Shown: positions 8,620 to 19,009 of the stretch, piece after piece | Layout of the letters: every line of letters begins with the position of its first letter | How positions within the stretch are numbered: the first letter of the stretch is position 1 | Assembly: GCF_014145665.1 (NCBI RefSeq) | Contig: NZ_JACHTD010000002.1 | Span: 124,001 to 188,000, forward strand | Direction of reading: 5' to 3' | Length of the DNA stretch: 64,000 nucleotides | Source of the DNA: Myroides sp. NP-2 | GTDB lineage: Bacteria > Bacteroidota > Bacteroidia > Flavobacteriales > Flavobacteriaceae | Notes under the pieces: model-generated | Seen by the model: the letters and a program-made list of their open reading frames with translations, nothing else | What the model was told of the DNA's origin: nothing | Database searches by the model: none | Translations under genes and position numbers: made by a program

Positions 8620-11454
8620 CTAGAAATTGAATCTCATTGTAAAGTTCCATGTTCTACCCGCTCCTAACATTACTTCGTTTCGAACATCAACACCTTTCCA
8701 AGTTGTACTCTCAGGAGTTGCCTGAATATTTGTTCTTGCAGAAGAAATATAGGTTGTATCGAATAAGTTATTTACGTTGAAACGCATTGTTAAAGCATTT
8801 TGTTTCTCTTTACCAAGTTCCATACGGTAAGATACTCCAGCATCCCATAAGTTAAATGCAGGTAACTTCATTGATCCACTTTTCCCTTTGGCATTTGCTT
8901 TATCAACATCTAATGAACCATAGAAATTATCATTGTATCTGTAGTTCGCATCAATTTTCAATCCTTTTGCAATTTCATAGCTTGCGCCTAAGTTAGCAAT
9001 CAACTGTGGTGCTCCACCCACTTTAGCTCCATCGATATATAATGTGTGCGTTTTAAATCCTGACTCAGGTTGTCCTGGCTCATTATAAATAGGTTCATTT
9101 GTTTCTTCGTTATAGAAAGTTCCTGTAACATTAGAAGCATATTTCCAATCACCCCATGAGAAAGATCCTGTAATAGTTAAACGATCCACTGGATAGTAGA
9201 TGAAATCCATTTCCATTCCAGAGTGTATTTGCTCTACTCCGACTAAAGTAGCATAACCATTAACTTGTAGTGGCTTTCCATTTGATCCAATCTCGTCTGT
9301 ATCAAATCTACTTGTCGCACGAGTTACTCTATCTTTCCAAGATGTTCTATATAAATTTAAGTTTGCTCTTAATTTATGGCTTCTATATCCATAACCAGCT
9401 TCAAATCCTAAAACTTTTTCATTTGTAAGATTTGGGTTTAGCGTATTCGTATTATTCAAATAAACCCCGTTGTTCATAAAAGGTTGACGAGAGAAATATC
9501 CAGAATTTACGAATACATTGTGGTTTTCGTTGATATTGTAGTTTGCTCCCCCTTTAATACTTCCTCCTAAGATACTTTCCCAATCCGTTTTGTAATCTTT
9601 TGCTCCTTGAGCAGTCGAACGGTCATAGTTGAAATAATCAACACGTTGCATCCATTGGTTAGAAATAGCTCCTTGTACAAATACAGATAAATCATCTTTA
9701 GAGTATTCAACTTGTCCAAATCCACCTAACCATTTCACATTACCATCATTGTGGTATCCCACTTTTTCTCTATTGTTCCAATTTACCCAAGGGTTCATTG
9801 TAGATTTTGCTTCATAAGTTTGACTTACGATATAGTGTTGACCTCCATTATTTTTATTATTATTCACGTAATATCCGTCAGCACCTAATAAATTATCTAA
9901 TAATTGGTAGTGGTATCCTTTGTAAATACGTCCATCTAAACCAAAATCAACAGTCCAGTTTTCATTTACTTTCGCATTTAAATTAATCACCGTACCATAC
10001 CAGTCATGTGAGTTTATACTTGAACGACGTGCCCAACCTCCTCTATTTTTATTTTTAGGATCATAGGCCATAACATAATGACCTTGTTGACCTGGATTGT
10101 TTGGATCATCTACTAAAGGATTACTTGTATTATTCCAATCAGCGATTGTTTCACCTCTATTCCAAGCAGCGATATCATCAAAACGCATATGTCCGTTTGC
10201 ATCTCTAACCTCAGGTCCGAAATCTCTGTAACCATTTGGTCCACCACCAATTGTTCCAGTTCCTCCACCACGTCCCCAAGATCCGTAGAATACTGCACCT
10301 AATGTCCATGTTTCATTGATATTGAAATCGTAGTTGATAGACATTACTGGTTTGTTATAGTAGTTTGATTTAAAGTTAAAACGTTCACCATTGTAAAATC
10401 CTGTATCAGGATTGAATCTTTTGTTCATTTTCCCACCATTCCATTTTTGGATGTTTTCGATAGAAACTGAAGTAGAACGTTGATCGTGATCTTGTTTAGC
10501 ACCAGTGAAAGTGAATTGAACATTGTGACGAGAATCTTTCGATTTGTACCCTAAACCTAAGTAGTAGTTGTACCCTTCGAATCCTGTTCCTTCCACATAT
10601 CCACTTCCTCTAGTATAACCTAATAATACCGAAGCAGATAGTCCATTTTCTAATACACCTGTATTATAAGAAGCTAATCCTTTGAAATAGTCTCCTGTTC
10701 CAACACCTGCAGAGATAGATCCTCCTTCTCTTGCATCAGATGTACGTGTTAAAACGTTAATCGTTCCTCCAACTGAAGAAATTGCAATTTTAGAAGATCC
10801 TAATCCTCGTTGTACCTGCATCGCAGATGTAACGTCTGATAAACCAGCCCAGTTAGACCAATATACAGCTCCACCTTCCATATCATTAACAGGCATACCG
10901 TTAATTAATACAGCCACGTTTCGTTGATCAAATCCTCGGATGTTAATATTAGAATCACCATATCCTCCTCCACCTTTAGAAGCGTAAACAGAAGGTGTTG
11001 TGTTTAAGATTTCAGGAAACTCTTGAGAACCAAGCTTTTCTTGAATTTCAGCTGCTTTAATAGTAGACACAGCAACTGGTGTTTTACGGTCTTTTGCAAC
11101 GTCTGCAACTCCCATGATCACAATGTCTGCTAACATATTCTCATCTGGGTTTAATACAACGTTTCCAACATTTGCTACGTTGTTTGCATCAACTTTAAAC
11201 GCAACTGTTTTCGATTGATAACCAATAAAAGAGATAACAACCTCTCCTTTATCGCTATTTACAGTTAAAGTAAACGCTCCATTCGCATCAGTAGATACTC
11301 CATTTTGCGTTCCCTTCACTAGTACAGTCGCACCAGGCAAGCTCATGTTTAGCTCTCCATCAATGACCGTACCCTTTACTTTGTTTTGTGAAAATGCAGA
11401 TGTTGACGTAATAACCATTACGAAAAACAACATCCAGTTCTTCAAGTTTCTCAT
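8620..11454 (-). CDS. TonB-dependent receptor with CarboxypepD_reg-like domain
   Basis: 944 residues. A signal peptide (cleavage after ...STSAFSQ) is followed by a CarboxypepD_reg-like domain (VKGTVIDGELNMSLPGATVLV, DANGAFTL), a plug domain (INIRGFDQRNVAVLINGMPVND, GLGSSKIAISSVGGTINVLT) and a long 22-strand-type barrel ending in FTMRFNF. It should import an unknown ligand across the outer membrane using TonB energy. No SusD-type partner gene lies on either side, so it is not a canonical SusCD pair. It has its own promoter box and terminator and is therefore probably monocistronic. The ligand is unknown. Confidence 0.93.
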   Translation of the reverse strand: MRNLKNWMLFFVMVITSTSAFSQNKVKGTVIDGELNMSLPGATVLVKGTQNGVSTDANGAFTLTVNSDKGEVVISFIGYQSKTVAFKVDANNVANVGNVVLNPDENMLADIVIMGVADVAKDRKTPVAVSTIKAAEIQEKLGSQEFPEILNTTPSVYASKGGGGYGDSNINIRGFDQRNVAVLINGMPVNDMEGGAVYWSNWAGLSDVTSAMQVQRGLGSSKIAISSVGGTINVLTRTSDAREGGSISAGVGTGDYFKGLASYNTGVLENGLSASVLLGYTRGSGYVEGTGFEGYNYYLGLGYKSKDSRHNVQFTFTGAKQDHDQRSTSVSIENIQKWNGGKMNKRFNPDTGFYNGERFNFKSNYYNKPVMSINYDFNINETWTLGAVFYGSWGRGGGTGTIGGGPNGYRDFGPEVRDANGHMRFDDIAAWNRGETIADWNNTSNPLVDDPNNPGQQGHYVMAYDPKNKNRGGWARRSSINSHDWYGTVINLNAKVNENWTVDFGLDGRIYKGYHYQLLDNLLGADGYYVNNNKNNGGQHYIVSQTYEAKSTMNPWVNWNNREKVGYHNDGNVKWLGGFGQVEYSKDDLSVFVQGAISNQWMQRVDYFNYDRSTAQGAKDYKTDWESILGGSIKGGANYNINENHNVFVNSGYFSRQPFMNNGVYLNNTNTLNPNLTNEKVLGFEAGYGYRSHKLRANLNLYRTSWKDRVTRATSRFDTDEIGSNGKPLQVNGYATLVGVEQIHSGMEMDFIYYPVDRLTITGSFSWGDWKYASNVTGTFYNEETNEPIYNEPGQPESGFKTHTLYIDGAKVGGAPQLIANLGASYEIAKGLKIDANYRYNDNFYGSLDVDKANAKGKSGSMKLPAFNLWDAGVSYRMELGKEKQNALTMRFNVNNLFDTTYISSARTNIQATPESTTWKGVDVRNEVMLGAGRTWNFTMRFNF

Positions 11455-11487
11455 TTTGTAAGTGTAAGTGATAAATTAATTTCACCG

Positions 11488-11495
11488 CAAATGTA
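11488..11495 (-). promoter_or_regulatory. -7 promoter box for the TonB-dependent receptor
   Basis: On the minus strand TACATTTG matches TAnnTTTG, 33 bases upstream of the start codon at 11454. A TTTG lies 15 bases further upstream, shorter than the usual spacing of about 19-21. Confidence 0.5.
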
Positions 11496-11560
11496 CAAAA
11501 AGATACTCCTCAAATGTTACGAAATTATTAATTTTAACTTGTAGCCCAATTTATTGAATT

Positions 11561-13183
11561 CTAAACAGTTCTGTTTCTCAAATAATAATTCAGCAAAAAC
11601 GCTGTAGAACTGTCGTGTTTCAGTACATTATTCGAAATTATTTCGCCTTGAATATTTTTTGCTAAAACTTTGCCATATTCCACACCAAATTGATCAAAAC
11701 TATAAATATTCCAGATCACACCTTGAACAAAAGTCTTGTGTTCATATAATGCAACTAAGGCCCCTAGTGATTCTGGTGTCAACTTGTCAATTAAAAGAGT
11801 ATTAGAAGGTTTGTTTCCTTGAAATTCTCTAAAATTTTGCACTAAAGGGTTTTCTGTTTCCGTTTCTTTCGTTGTGTCTTTTCCATTTAACAAGGCTTCC
11901 GTTTGTCCGAAAAAGTTGGACATTAGGATAGTATGGTTACAATCTGAGGCACTGTATGGATTAATAAAACCTATAAAATCCACGGGAACAACTTTAGTTC
12001 CTTGGTGAAACAATTGGAAAAAGGCATGTTGAGCAGATACTCCTACATCACCCCAAATTAATGTTCCAGTTTCGTAATTCACTGGATTTCCCTCTCGGTT
12101 TTTATCTTTGCCATTACTTTCCATGATCATTTGTTGCAAATGTGCAGGAAAACGTTCTAAGAATTGACTATATGGAACAACCGCTTCTGTTTCATAACCA
12201 AAGAAATTGTTATACCACACGCTTAACAAAGCACAAACTACGGGGATATTTTGTTCAAAAGGAGCAGTACGAAAGTGTACGTCCATTTTATTAGCTCCTT
12301 TCAGCAAGCGTTCAAAATTCTCATACCCAATTGCCAAAGCGATCGATAGCCCTACTGAACTCCACAGCGAAAAACGCCCTCCAATATGATCCCACATGGG
12401 AAAAATAGTTTCCGGTTGAATGCCATACGCCACTGCTCGATCAATTTCGGCAGTTACCCCAACCAAATGAGGACCGAGCTTCTCTTTTTTCACTTTGGTC
12501 TTTAACCACTCTACTACTTTATCCGCATTTAAAACTGTTTCTTGCGTCGTAAAAGTTTTGGAAACAACAAGTACTAAGGTAGTTTCCGGGTTTAGTTTAC
12601 GTAACACCGCATACAAATAATCGTCATCGACATTTGAAATGAAATGAACATTCAACTGATTGCTGTAATTTGCCAAGCCTTGCACCACCATCTTAGGTCC
12701 AAGATCTGAACCACCAATACCAATATTGACGATATCCGTAAAAGGCTCTCCTGTACTGGAAGTATATTCTCCTTGTATCACACGTTCAACAAAGTCCTTC
12801 ATGCGATCACGTGTTTGGCGAATTTCATCCAAGATATTCACACCATCAACAACGATTGAGGCATTTGGATTAAAATCGCGTAATGCTGTATGCAATACGG
12901 CTCTATCTTCTGTCTTATTTAACTTCCTTCCTGTAAATAAGTCTTCGATTGCTTCTTTCAAGTGCATTTCTTCCCCCAACTCACACAAGTAAGCTAACGT
13001 TTCTTTCGTTACCTTATTTTTAGAGTAATCAAGCAGAAAATCATCGAATTGAATATTAAATGAACTCCCTCTACTAGAATCCTCTTTAAAGAGGTCTTGC
13101 ATTTGGATCAACTTCATTTGCTCAAAGTGCTCACGTAGTTTACTCCATGCAGCAGTACTAGTAGGATTTATAGTTTGTAACAT
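11561..13183 (-). CDS. pgi: Glucose-6-phosphate isomerase
   Basis: 540 residues, usual length for bacterial Pgi. It interconverts glucose 6-phosphate and fructose 6-phosphate in glycolysis and gluconeogenesis. Family signatures are visible: GIGGSDLGPKMV for sugar-phosphate binding, VVSKTFTTQETVLNA, DHIGGRFSLWSSVGLSIAL, QGTKVVPVDFIGF and, near the C terminus, EHKTFVQGVIWNI with FDQFGVEYGK supplying the catalytic Lys region. It is the last gene of the run DUF3108 - tryptophan 2,3-dioxygenase - M23 peptidase - pgi and starts 19 bases after the M23 stop. No clear terminator follows. Confidence 0.98.
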   Translation of the reverse strand: MLQTINPTSTAAWSKLREHFEQMKLIQMQDLFKEDSSRGSSFNIQFDDFLLDYSKNKVTKETLAYLCELGEEMHLKEAIEDLFTGRKLNKTEDRAVLHTALRDFNPNASIVVDGVNILDEIRQTRDRMKDFVERVIQGEYTSSTGEPFTDIVNIGIGGSDLGPKMVVQGLANYSNQLNVHFISNVDDDYLYAVLRKLNPETTLVLVVSKTFTTQETVLNADKVVEWLKTKVKKEKLGPHLVGVTAEIDRAVAYGIQPETIFPMWDHIGGRFSLWSSVGLSIALAIGYENFERLLKGANKMDVHFRTAPFEQNIPVVCALLSVWYNNFFGYETEAVVPYSQFLERFPAHLQQMIMESNGKDKNREGNPVNYETGTLIWGDVGVSAQHAFFQLFHQGTKVVPVDFIGFINPYSASDCNHTILMSNFFGQTEALLNGKDTTKETETENPLVQNFREFQGNKPSNTLLIDKLTPESLGALVALYEHKTFVQGVIWNIYSFDQFGVEYGKVLAKNIQGEIISNNVLKHDSSTAFLLNYYLRNRTV

Positions 13184-13202
13184 TATAATGTAAAAACAGC
13201 AA

Positions 13203-14444
13203 TTATTTATTAAACTTTTCTTTTATCACAGCATCCAATTCTGCTTTAAGCGGTTGGATATATTCTTTATAAGCAGGAATATCTTTTTTATCCATCGGTT
13301 CTGAGTTTGGCAACACTTGACCAAGCGGATCCACCTGTACTCCGTTTTTCCAAAAGCGATAACACACGTGTGGTCCCGTAGCCAATCCTGTACTTCCTAC
13401 CAATCCAATCGTTTGTCCTTGCGTTACGTATTGTCCCTTTTTTACAAGAATTTTAGACATGTGTAGGTATTGTGTAGAATATGTACCGTTGTGTTTTACT
13501 TTTACGTAATTACCATTTCCAGCTGTATAACCTGTACGCTCTACCACACCCGAAGCAGTGGTCATGATTGGCGTACCTGTTGGCGCAGCATAATCTGTTC
13601 CATTATGAGATTTCCACGTTTTTTGAACCGGATGAAATCTGCTTTTAGTATAGCGCGAGGTAATGCGGAAGAATTTTAGGGGTGCCTTTAAGAACATACT
13701 CTTCATCGGGCGCCCTTCCTCGTCGTAATAATCTTTTCCTTTAGTTCCTTGTCTTTGATACGGGAAGGAATACAAGTCCTTTCCTCTATAATTAAAATAG
13801 GCAGCCTCAATTTTTGAAATACCTACATACACCGTATCGTTAATGTATTTTTCTTCTATAGTTACCGCAAAGCGATCGTTTGGTTGTAATTTAAAGAAGT
13901 CAATCGACCAAGCGAATATCTGAGACATACGCGTAGCTAAGGATTGATCCACCCCTTCATTGCTCAAACTAACAGAAAGTGAGCCCTCAATAGTTGAGGC
14001 TACTGTTCTTCTTCGGATGGTAACCGGATAGGTCTTCGTATAAGCAGTAACTGTATCGCGTAAGTCGATAACCTGATAACCCGAAATATTAGGGTGGTAA
14101 ACAAACGCTGCTAACTTGTCTGGATTCTCTTTATACTTAATCAGCGTATAAGGTTGTCCGGCGCGGATACCTCTTACATTGATTGTGTCTTTTACTTTGG
14201 TAACAATATTGTGTACATCTGTAGCATTGAGGTTGAAATCGCCAAAAATCTTACCTAGGTTATCGCCCGACCGTATCGTATCTTCCGTTACGACATAATC
14301 TTTCAAATTAAACCCATATAATTCGGCTACAATTTCCTCTACTGTTTCTTCTTCAGTATCTGTACTTACTTCCATTTCTGCTTCCTTTTTACAAGAAGTG
14401 AACAAAAGAAGTCCTGTTAACAACATAAAAATTTTATACTTCAA
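13203..14444 (-). CDS. M23 family peptidase lipoprotein
   Basis: 413 residues with a lipoprotein signal ending in FTSC (Cys 18), an N-terminal part resembling a LysM/OapA-like module (about residues 50-105: SGDNLGKIF, LIKYKENPD) and a C-terminal LytM/M23 domain (about 265-375). The domain normally cleaves peptidoglycan cross-bridges in the periplasm. His 280 and Asp 284 (HNGTD) and His 328 (YLHM) are present, but the usual HxH motif reads GPHVCYRF: His 359 remains and the expected zinc-ligand His is Cys 361. The gene sits between tryptophan 2,3-dioxygenase (18-base gap) and pgi (19-base gap). Confidence 0.93.
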   Translation of the reverse strand: MKYKIFMLLTGLLLFTSCKKEAEMEVSTDTEEETVEEIVAELYGFNLKDYVVTEDTIRSGDNLGKIFGDFNLNATDVHNIVTKVKDTINVRGIRAGQPYTLIKYKENPDKLAAFVYHPNISGYQVIDLRDTVTAYTKTYPVTIRRRTVASTIEGSLSVSLSNEGVDQSLATRMSQIFAWSIDFFKLQPNDRFAVTIEEKYINDTVYVGISKIEAAYFNYRGKDLYSFPYQRQGTKGKDYYDEEGRPMKSMFLKAPLKFFRITSRYTKSRFHPVQKTWKSHNGTDYAAPTGTPIMTTASGVVERTGYTAGNGNYVKVKHNGTYSTQYLHMSKILVKKGQYVTQGQTIGLVGSTGLATGPHVCYRFWKNGVQVDPLGQVLPNSEPMDKKDIPAYKEYIQPLKAELDAVIKEKFNK

Positions 14445-14462
14445 ACCTAACTTTTTTCTATT

Positions 14463-15392
14463 TTAAACCAATCCTTTTCCCCAATTCTCCATTTCTTCTT
14501 CTGACCATAATGCAGGGAAGAAAATTCTTTTTTGATATTCTGGCAACATGTACTTTTTCCAATCACTACCGCCGGTGGCTTCCTTCGTTACCCCCGTACT
14601 CTCTAAGTACTTTAATGCTGTTTTATAGTGTCCAATCACCCAAGTAACATTGACGGTATAATCGTAATGTTTCATGGCTTGAATTAACGCTGGACGCTCT
14701 TGTTCTTCTTTGGGAAGTTCAACAAATTTCTGCCATAAATTTGTTTTTTCATAATCTTTCATTGCTTTAACAAAAGTTTGACTGTATTTCTTCTCAAACG
14801 CATCGAGCAAGTAGGACTTTTCACCAGTCTTATAATTTTTTCCAGCAGCCTGCCAATACATAAATTCTAACGCTTCTTCTGCTGAAATATTTTCCGGTAA
14901 GTCAGCAATAAATCGCTTGTCGATCAAATTTTTCCAATCTGTTGATCCAAATTCGATCAAACGATATTGAGCGCTTTGAAAACCACTTGCAGGCGCTAGT
15001 GTATTTCTAAATTTATTATACTGTTCTACGTCCATTCCATCCCCCATTATGCTAAAAGAATTAGTCAACATATCAAAATATCGGCTAATTCTCATCAATT
15101 TATCAGTAAAAACCTCGACGTCAATTTTAGCTGTAACGGCCAATTGTTCAATTTCCCATAAAATCATTTTAAACAATAACTCATTGACTTGGTGATACAT
15201 AATAAACACCATTTCATCTGGGTATAGGGTACGCTGGATTTGCAGGCCTAACAAAGCATCAGTTTGTATATAATCCCAGTACGTAAGGGGCTTGGCATGC
15301 AACAACCCTTCTAAATGTACATTGGGATTTTGTCCCATTTGGGTAAATTTTTCTTCTAAATTTTTTATGTGTTGATTGGTTAAGTCGTTCAT
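14463..15392 (-). CDS. kynA: Tryptophan 2,3-dioxygenase
   Basis: 309 residues. A heme enzyme that opens the indole ring of tryptophan to N-formylkynurenine, the first step of the kynurenine pathway. Family features: LTYWDYIQTDALLGLQ near the N terminus, FIMYHQVNELLFKMILWE (substrate pocket and distal region), and WVIGHYKTALKYLE, whose His is the likely proximal heme ligand, followed by TGGSDW. It starts 3 bases after the DUF3108 stop. Its position near hppD and hmgA suggests aromatic amino-acid use, although no kynureninase or kynurenine formamidase gene is seen here. The symbol is a conventional choice. Confidence 0.9.
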   Translation of the reverse strand: MNDLTNQHIKNLEEKFTQMGQNPNVHLEGLLHAKPLTYWDYIQTDALLGLQIQRTLYPDEMVFIMYHQVNELLFKMILWEIEQLAVTAKIDVEVFTDKLMRISRYFDMLTNSFSIMGDGMDVEQYNKFRNTLAPASGFQSAQYRLIEFGSTDWKNLIDKRFIADLPENISAEEALEFMYWQAAGKNYKTGEKSYLLDAFEKKYSQTFVKAMKDYEKTNLWQKFVELPKEEQERPALIQAMKHYDYTVNVTWVIGHYKTALKYLESTGVTKEATGGSDWKKYMLPEYQKRIFFPALWSEEEMENWGKGLV

Positions 15393-15395
15393 GGT

Positions 15396-16172
15396 TTATT
15401 CGGTCTTTAAGGTGGTAACTAATCCTTTGTATTCTTCTAGATCTGCTTTTAATGACCCAACAGCTAAGCTTGCTTTAATTCGCAAAGGAACCTTATTACT
15501 GTCTGCTGACACCCAAACAGTTAAGCTTTCTTTCTCTTTAAATACACGTCCTGCCATCACATAAGGTCTAAAAGACAAGGCTTTAATTTTACCAAATTTA
15601 GTTTTTAATTCAGAGGTTCCCAAGTATTGTAATTTAAAACGAAAAACCTCTCCATCGAAAAACATATCGATTTCCACGGCTTCATTCTTTTTTAAACTGT
15701 CTAATTTAGGGTGATTTCTAAGGTAATAAAAAGCAGATACGATATCCTGCACCTCTTTTACAATGGGATAGGTATTTTCTTTAATTTTTTCGTAGTCTTT
15801 AACTAAGACATTTTTCTTGGAATAATCAAAGAATCCTTCTTGATCTTTGGTATAGCCACCTTCGTCAATTTTTCGAACAAATCGATGAGGCACAACTTGA
15901 TCTTTCTCAAAATAACTTTGATAATCATCGTATACTTTAAAAAATACTTTTGAAAGTCCTGTTGTATAGCCAATACCTTTTGCGTGATACATACTTTTTC
16001 CTTTGTATGAAGTTTCAGCTAGTTGTAGTTCGGCTATTCCTGCATTGAGGAAGCCATAGGAAACTCTAAACTTTAGGTATTCTCCCGCTTTAAATGCTTT
16101 GGGTTTGCTTTGTGCAAAAGTGACAGCTGCACAGGTTAAGAAGATATAAATAACAAATAATACTTTTTTCAT
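15396..16172 (-). CDS. DUF3108 family periplasmic protein
   Basis: 258 residues with a cleavable signal peptide (MKKVLFVIYIFLTCAAVTFAQ). The mature part matches DUF3108: FKAGEYLKFRVSYGFLNAGIAELQL, AKGIGYTTGLSKVFFKVYDDYQSYF and the late SFRPYVMAGRVFKEKESLTVWVS, rich in beta strands. The role is unknown; it is predicted to be periplasmic or surface associated. It is the first gene of a probable four-gene operon, transcribed from a well-formed promoter directly upstream. Confidence 0.88.
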   Translation of the reverse strand: MKKVLFVIYIFLTCAAVTFAQSKPKAFKAGEYLKFRVSYGFLNAGIAELQLAETSYKGKSMYHAKGIGYTTGLSKVFFKVYDDYQSYFEKDQVVPHRFVRKIDEGGYTKDQEGFFDYSKKNVLVKDYEKIKENTYPIVKEVQDIVSAFYYLRNHPKLDSLKKNEAVEIDMFFDGEVFRFKLQYLGTSELKTKFGKIKALSFRPYVMAGRVFKEKESLTVWVSADSNKVPLRIKASLAVGSLKADLEEYKGLVTTLKTE

Positions 16173-16189
16173 AGTCGGCTAATTTTATT

Positions 16190-16220
16190 CAAAAATAACA
16201 AACAAAAAAACCCAGTCAAA
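16190..16220 (-). promoter_or_regulatory. Complete Bacteroidota promoter (-33/-7) for the DUF3108-kynA-M23-pgi run
   Basis: On the minus strand TTTG (plus-strand CAAA 16217-16220), 19 bases, then TATTTTTG (plus-strand CAAAAATA 16190-16197). Both boxes and the spacing fit the TTTG-N19-TAnnTTTG consensus. The -7 box ends 17 bases before the start codon. The -33 box lies inside the loop side of the upstream terminator hairpin. Confidence 0.75.
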
Positions 16221-16235
16221 TAATTGACTGAGTTT
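16204..16235 (-). terminator. Intrinsic terminator downstream of hppD
   Basis: On the minus strand AAACTCAGTC pairs with GACTGGGTTT (one G-T pair, 8-base loop), followed by a T-run. It lies about 195 bases after the hppD stop and overlaps the DUF3108 promoter. Confidence 0.7.
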
Positions 16236-16429
16236 TTATGCTATTAACCAACCAAAAAACTATAAATTATGAAAAATTTATTACACTCAAATAAAGCTTA
16301 TGACATCTTTATTTTTGCGAGTGCAAATGTACAGTTTTTTATTGATTATTCATATATCCTGCATCTTTTAACCTCACTTTAACTATAACGTACTCAAAAT
16401 GAGGCTTTTTAAGATATTATTAACTCAGA

Positions 16430-17590
16430 TTATAATGTTCCGCGTAACTCTTGTTCACGTTCGATTGATTCGAAAAGTGCTTTAAAGTTACCTGCACCGA
16501 ATCCTCTAGCACCCATTCTTTGAATAATTTCGAAGAATAAAGTTGGACGATCCTCTACTGGTTTGGTGAAGATTTGTAACAAATATCCTTCTTCATCCGC
16601 ATCCACTAAGATACTTAATTTTTGAAGTTCTTTGATATCTTCTTTCATCATATCCATGTGTACACCTAAACGTCCAGGGATTGCATCATAGTATGCTTGT
16701 GGCGGAGCAGATAAAAACTCAACACCTCTAGCTCTCATTTCACCTACAGTTTTGATGATATCATCAGTAGCTACTGCGATGTGCTGAACCCCAGGTCCGT
16801 TGTAGAAATCCAAATACTCCTCTACTTGAGAACGCTTTGCTCCCTCTGCTGGTTCGTTGATAGGGAATTTGATACGTCCATTACCGTTAGACATTACTTT
16901 ACTCATTAAAGCAGAATACTCTGTATTAATTTGCTTGTCGTCAAACGATAAGAAATTTACGAATCCCATCACGTCTTCATACCATTTTACCCAAGTATTC
17001 ATTTCGTTCCATCCCACGTTTCCTACCATGTGATCCACGTATTTCAAACCAACTGGCGCTGGGTTGTAATCGCTTTCCCATTTAACGAATCCTGGCAAAA
17101 ACACTCCTTTGTAGTTCTTTCTCTCCACAAACATGTGTACAGTTTCTCCGTAAGTATAGATACCTGCGCGAACTGTTTCACCAAATTCGTCTGTTTCCAC
17201 TACAGGTTCCATATACGATTTAGCTCCACGGCTTGTTGTTTCTTCGTATGCTTTACGTGCATCTTCTACCCATAACGCCACTACTTTAATTCCATCTCCG
17301 TGTTTAACGATGTGATCATTTAACTCAGACTCAGCAGTAAGTGGTGTTGTTAGAACGATGCGAATTTTATCTTGTACTAAAACGTATGACGCTCTGTCTT
17401 TTACACCTGTTTCTAATCCAGCATAAGCCAACGATTGAAATCCAAAAGCAGTTTTGTAGAAATGTGCTGCTTGTTTAGCGTTTCCAACGATAAATTCAAC
17501 GTAATCTGTTCCTAATAAAGGTAAGAAATCTTGTGCTCCTTCAAATATTTTTTCTAAGCCAAATTCAACTGACTTTACTTCTTTACTCAT
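16430..17590 (-). CDS. hppD: 4-hydroxyphenylpyruvate dioxygenase
   Basis: 386 residues. It converts 4-hydroxyphenylpyruvate to homogentisate in tyrosine degradation. The two vicinal-oxygen-chelate halves are visible, and the Fe(II) ligands are His 187 (YVDHMVGNV), His 270 (GVQHIAVATDDI) and Glu 354 (LFFEIIQRMG). The C-terminal GFGAGNFKALFESIE matches the family's gating helix region. It follows hmgA by 40 bases with no terminator between, so the two are probably co-transcribed. Start chosen at the Met giving the usual DFLPLLGTDYVEFIVGN onset. Confidence 0.97.
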   Translation of the reverse strand: MSKEVKSVEFGLEKIFEGAQDFLPLLGTDYVEFIVGNAKQAAHFYKTAFGFQSLAYAGLETGVKDRASYVLVQDKIRIVLTTPLTAESELNDHIVKHGDGIKVVALWVEDARKAYEETTSRGAKSYMEPVVETDEFGETVRAGIYTYGETVHMFVERKNYKGVFLPGFVKWESDYNPAPVGLKYVDHMVGNVGWNEMNTWVKWYEDVMGFVNFLSFDDKQINTEYSALMSKVMSNGNGRIKFPINEPAEGAKRSQVEEYLDFYNGPGVQHIAVATDDIIKTVGEMRARGVEFLSAPPQAYYDAIPGRLGVHMDMMKEDIKELQKLSILVDADEEGYLLQIFTKPVEDRPTLFFEIIQRMGARGFGAGNFKALFESIEREQELRGTL

Positions 17591-17630
17591 AATTATAGTT
17601 TTAGTTGTTGTTTATTCTGTTTTTGAATTT

Positions 17631-18791
<1,161 letters not shown>

Positions 18792-19009
18792 AATTACTTA
18801 TAGTTTTAAGGTTGGAAAAAAATAATATAAGTAAAAGTCTCTCATTCAGGATTTCTCTTGATCAGAAACTTAATATAAGCCAATAAACCGTCCCATTGTA
18901 TATTCATAATGTCACAAATATCGAAATAAAAATGATATATCCAACTTTATAACCAAATTTTATTTACGTATTGCTAAAAAACCCCCTCTTGACCCCCTTG
19001 AATTCTTAA

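Noticed and set aside
8620..11454. SusC-type receptor of a polysaccharide utilisation locus
   Set aside because: No SusD partner or glycoside hydrolase is adjacent, so only a generic TonB-dependent receptor call is supported.
16269..16373. 34-codon plus-strand frame in the hppD-DUF3108 gap
   Set aside because: Very short, A/T-driven and without promoter or family support.
18970..19005. C-rich direct repeat after the patatin gene (CCCCCT...TTGA twice)
   Set aside because: Only two short imperfect units; no stem for a terminator and no known element.
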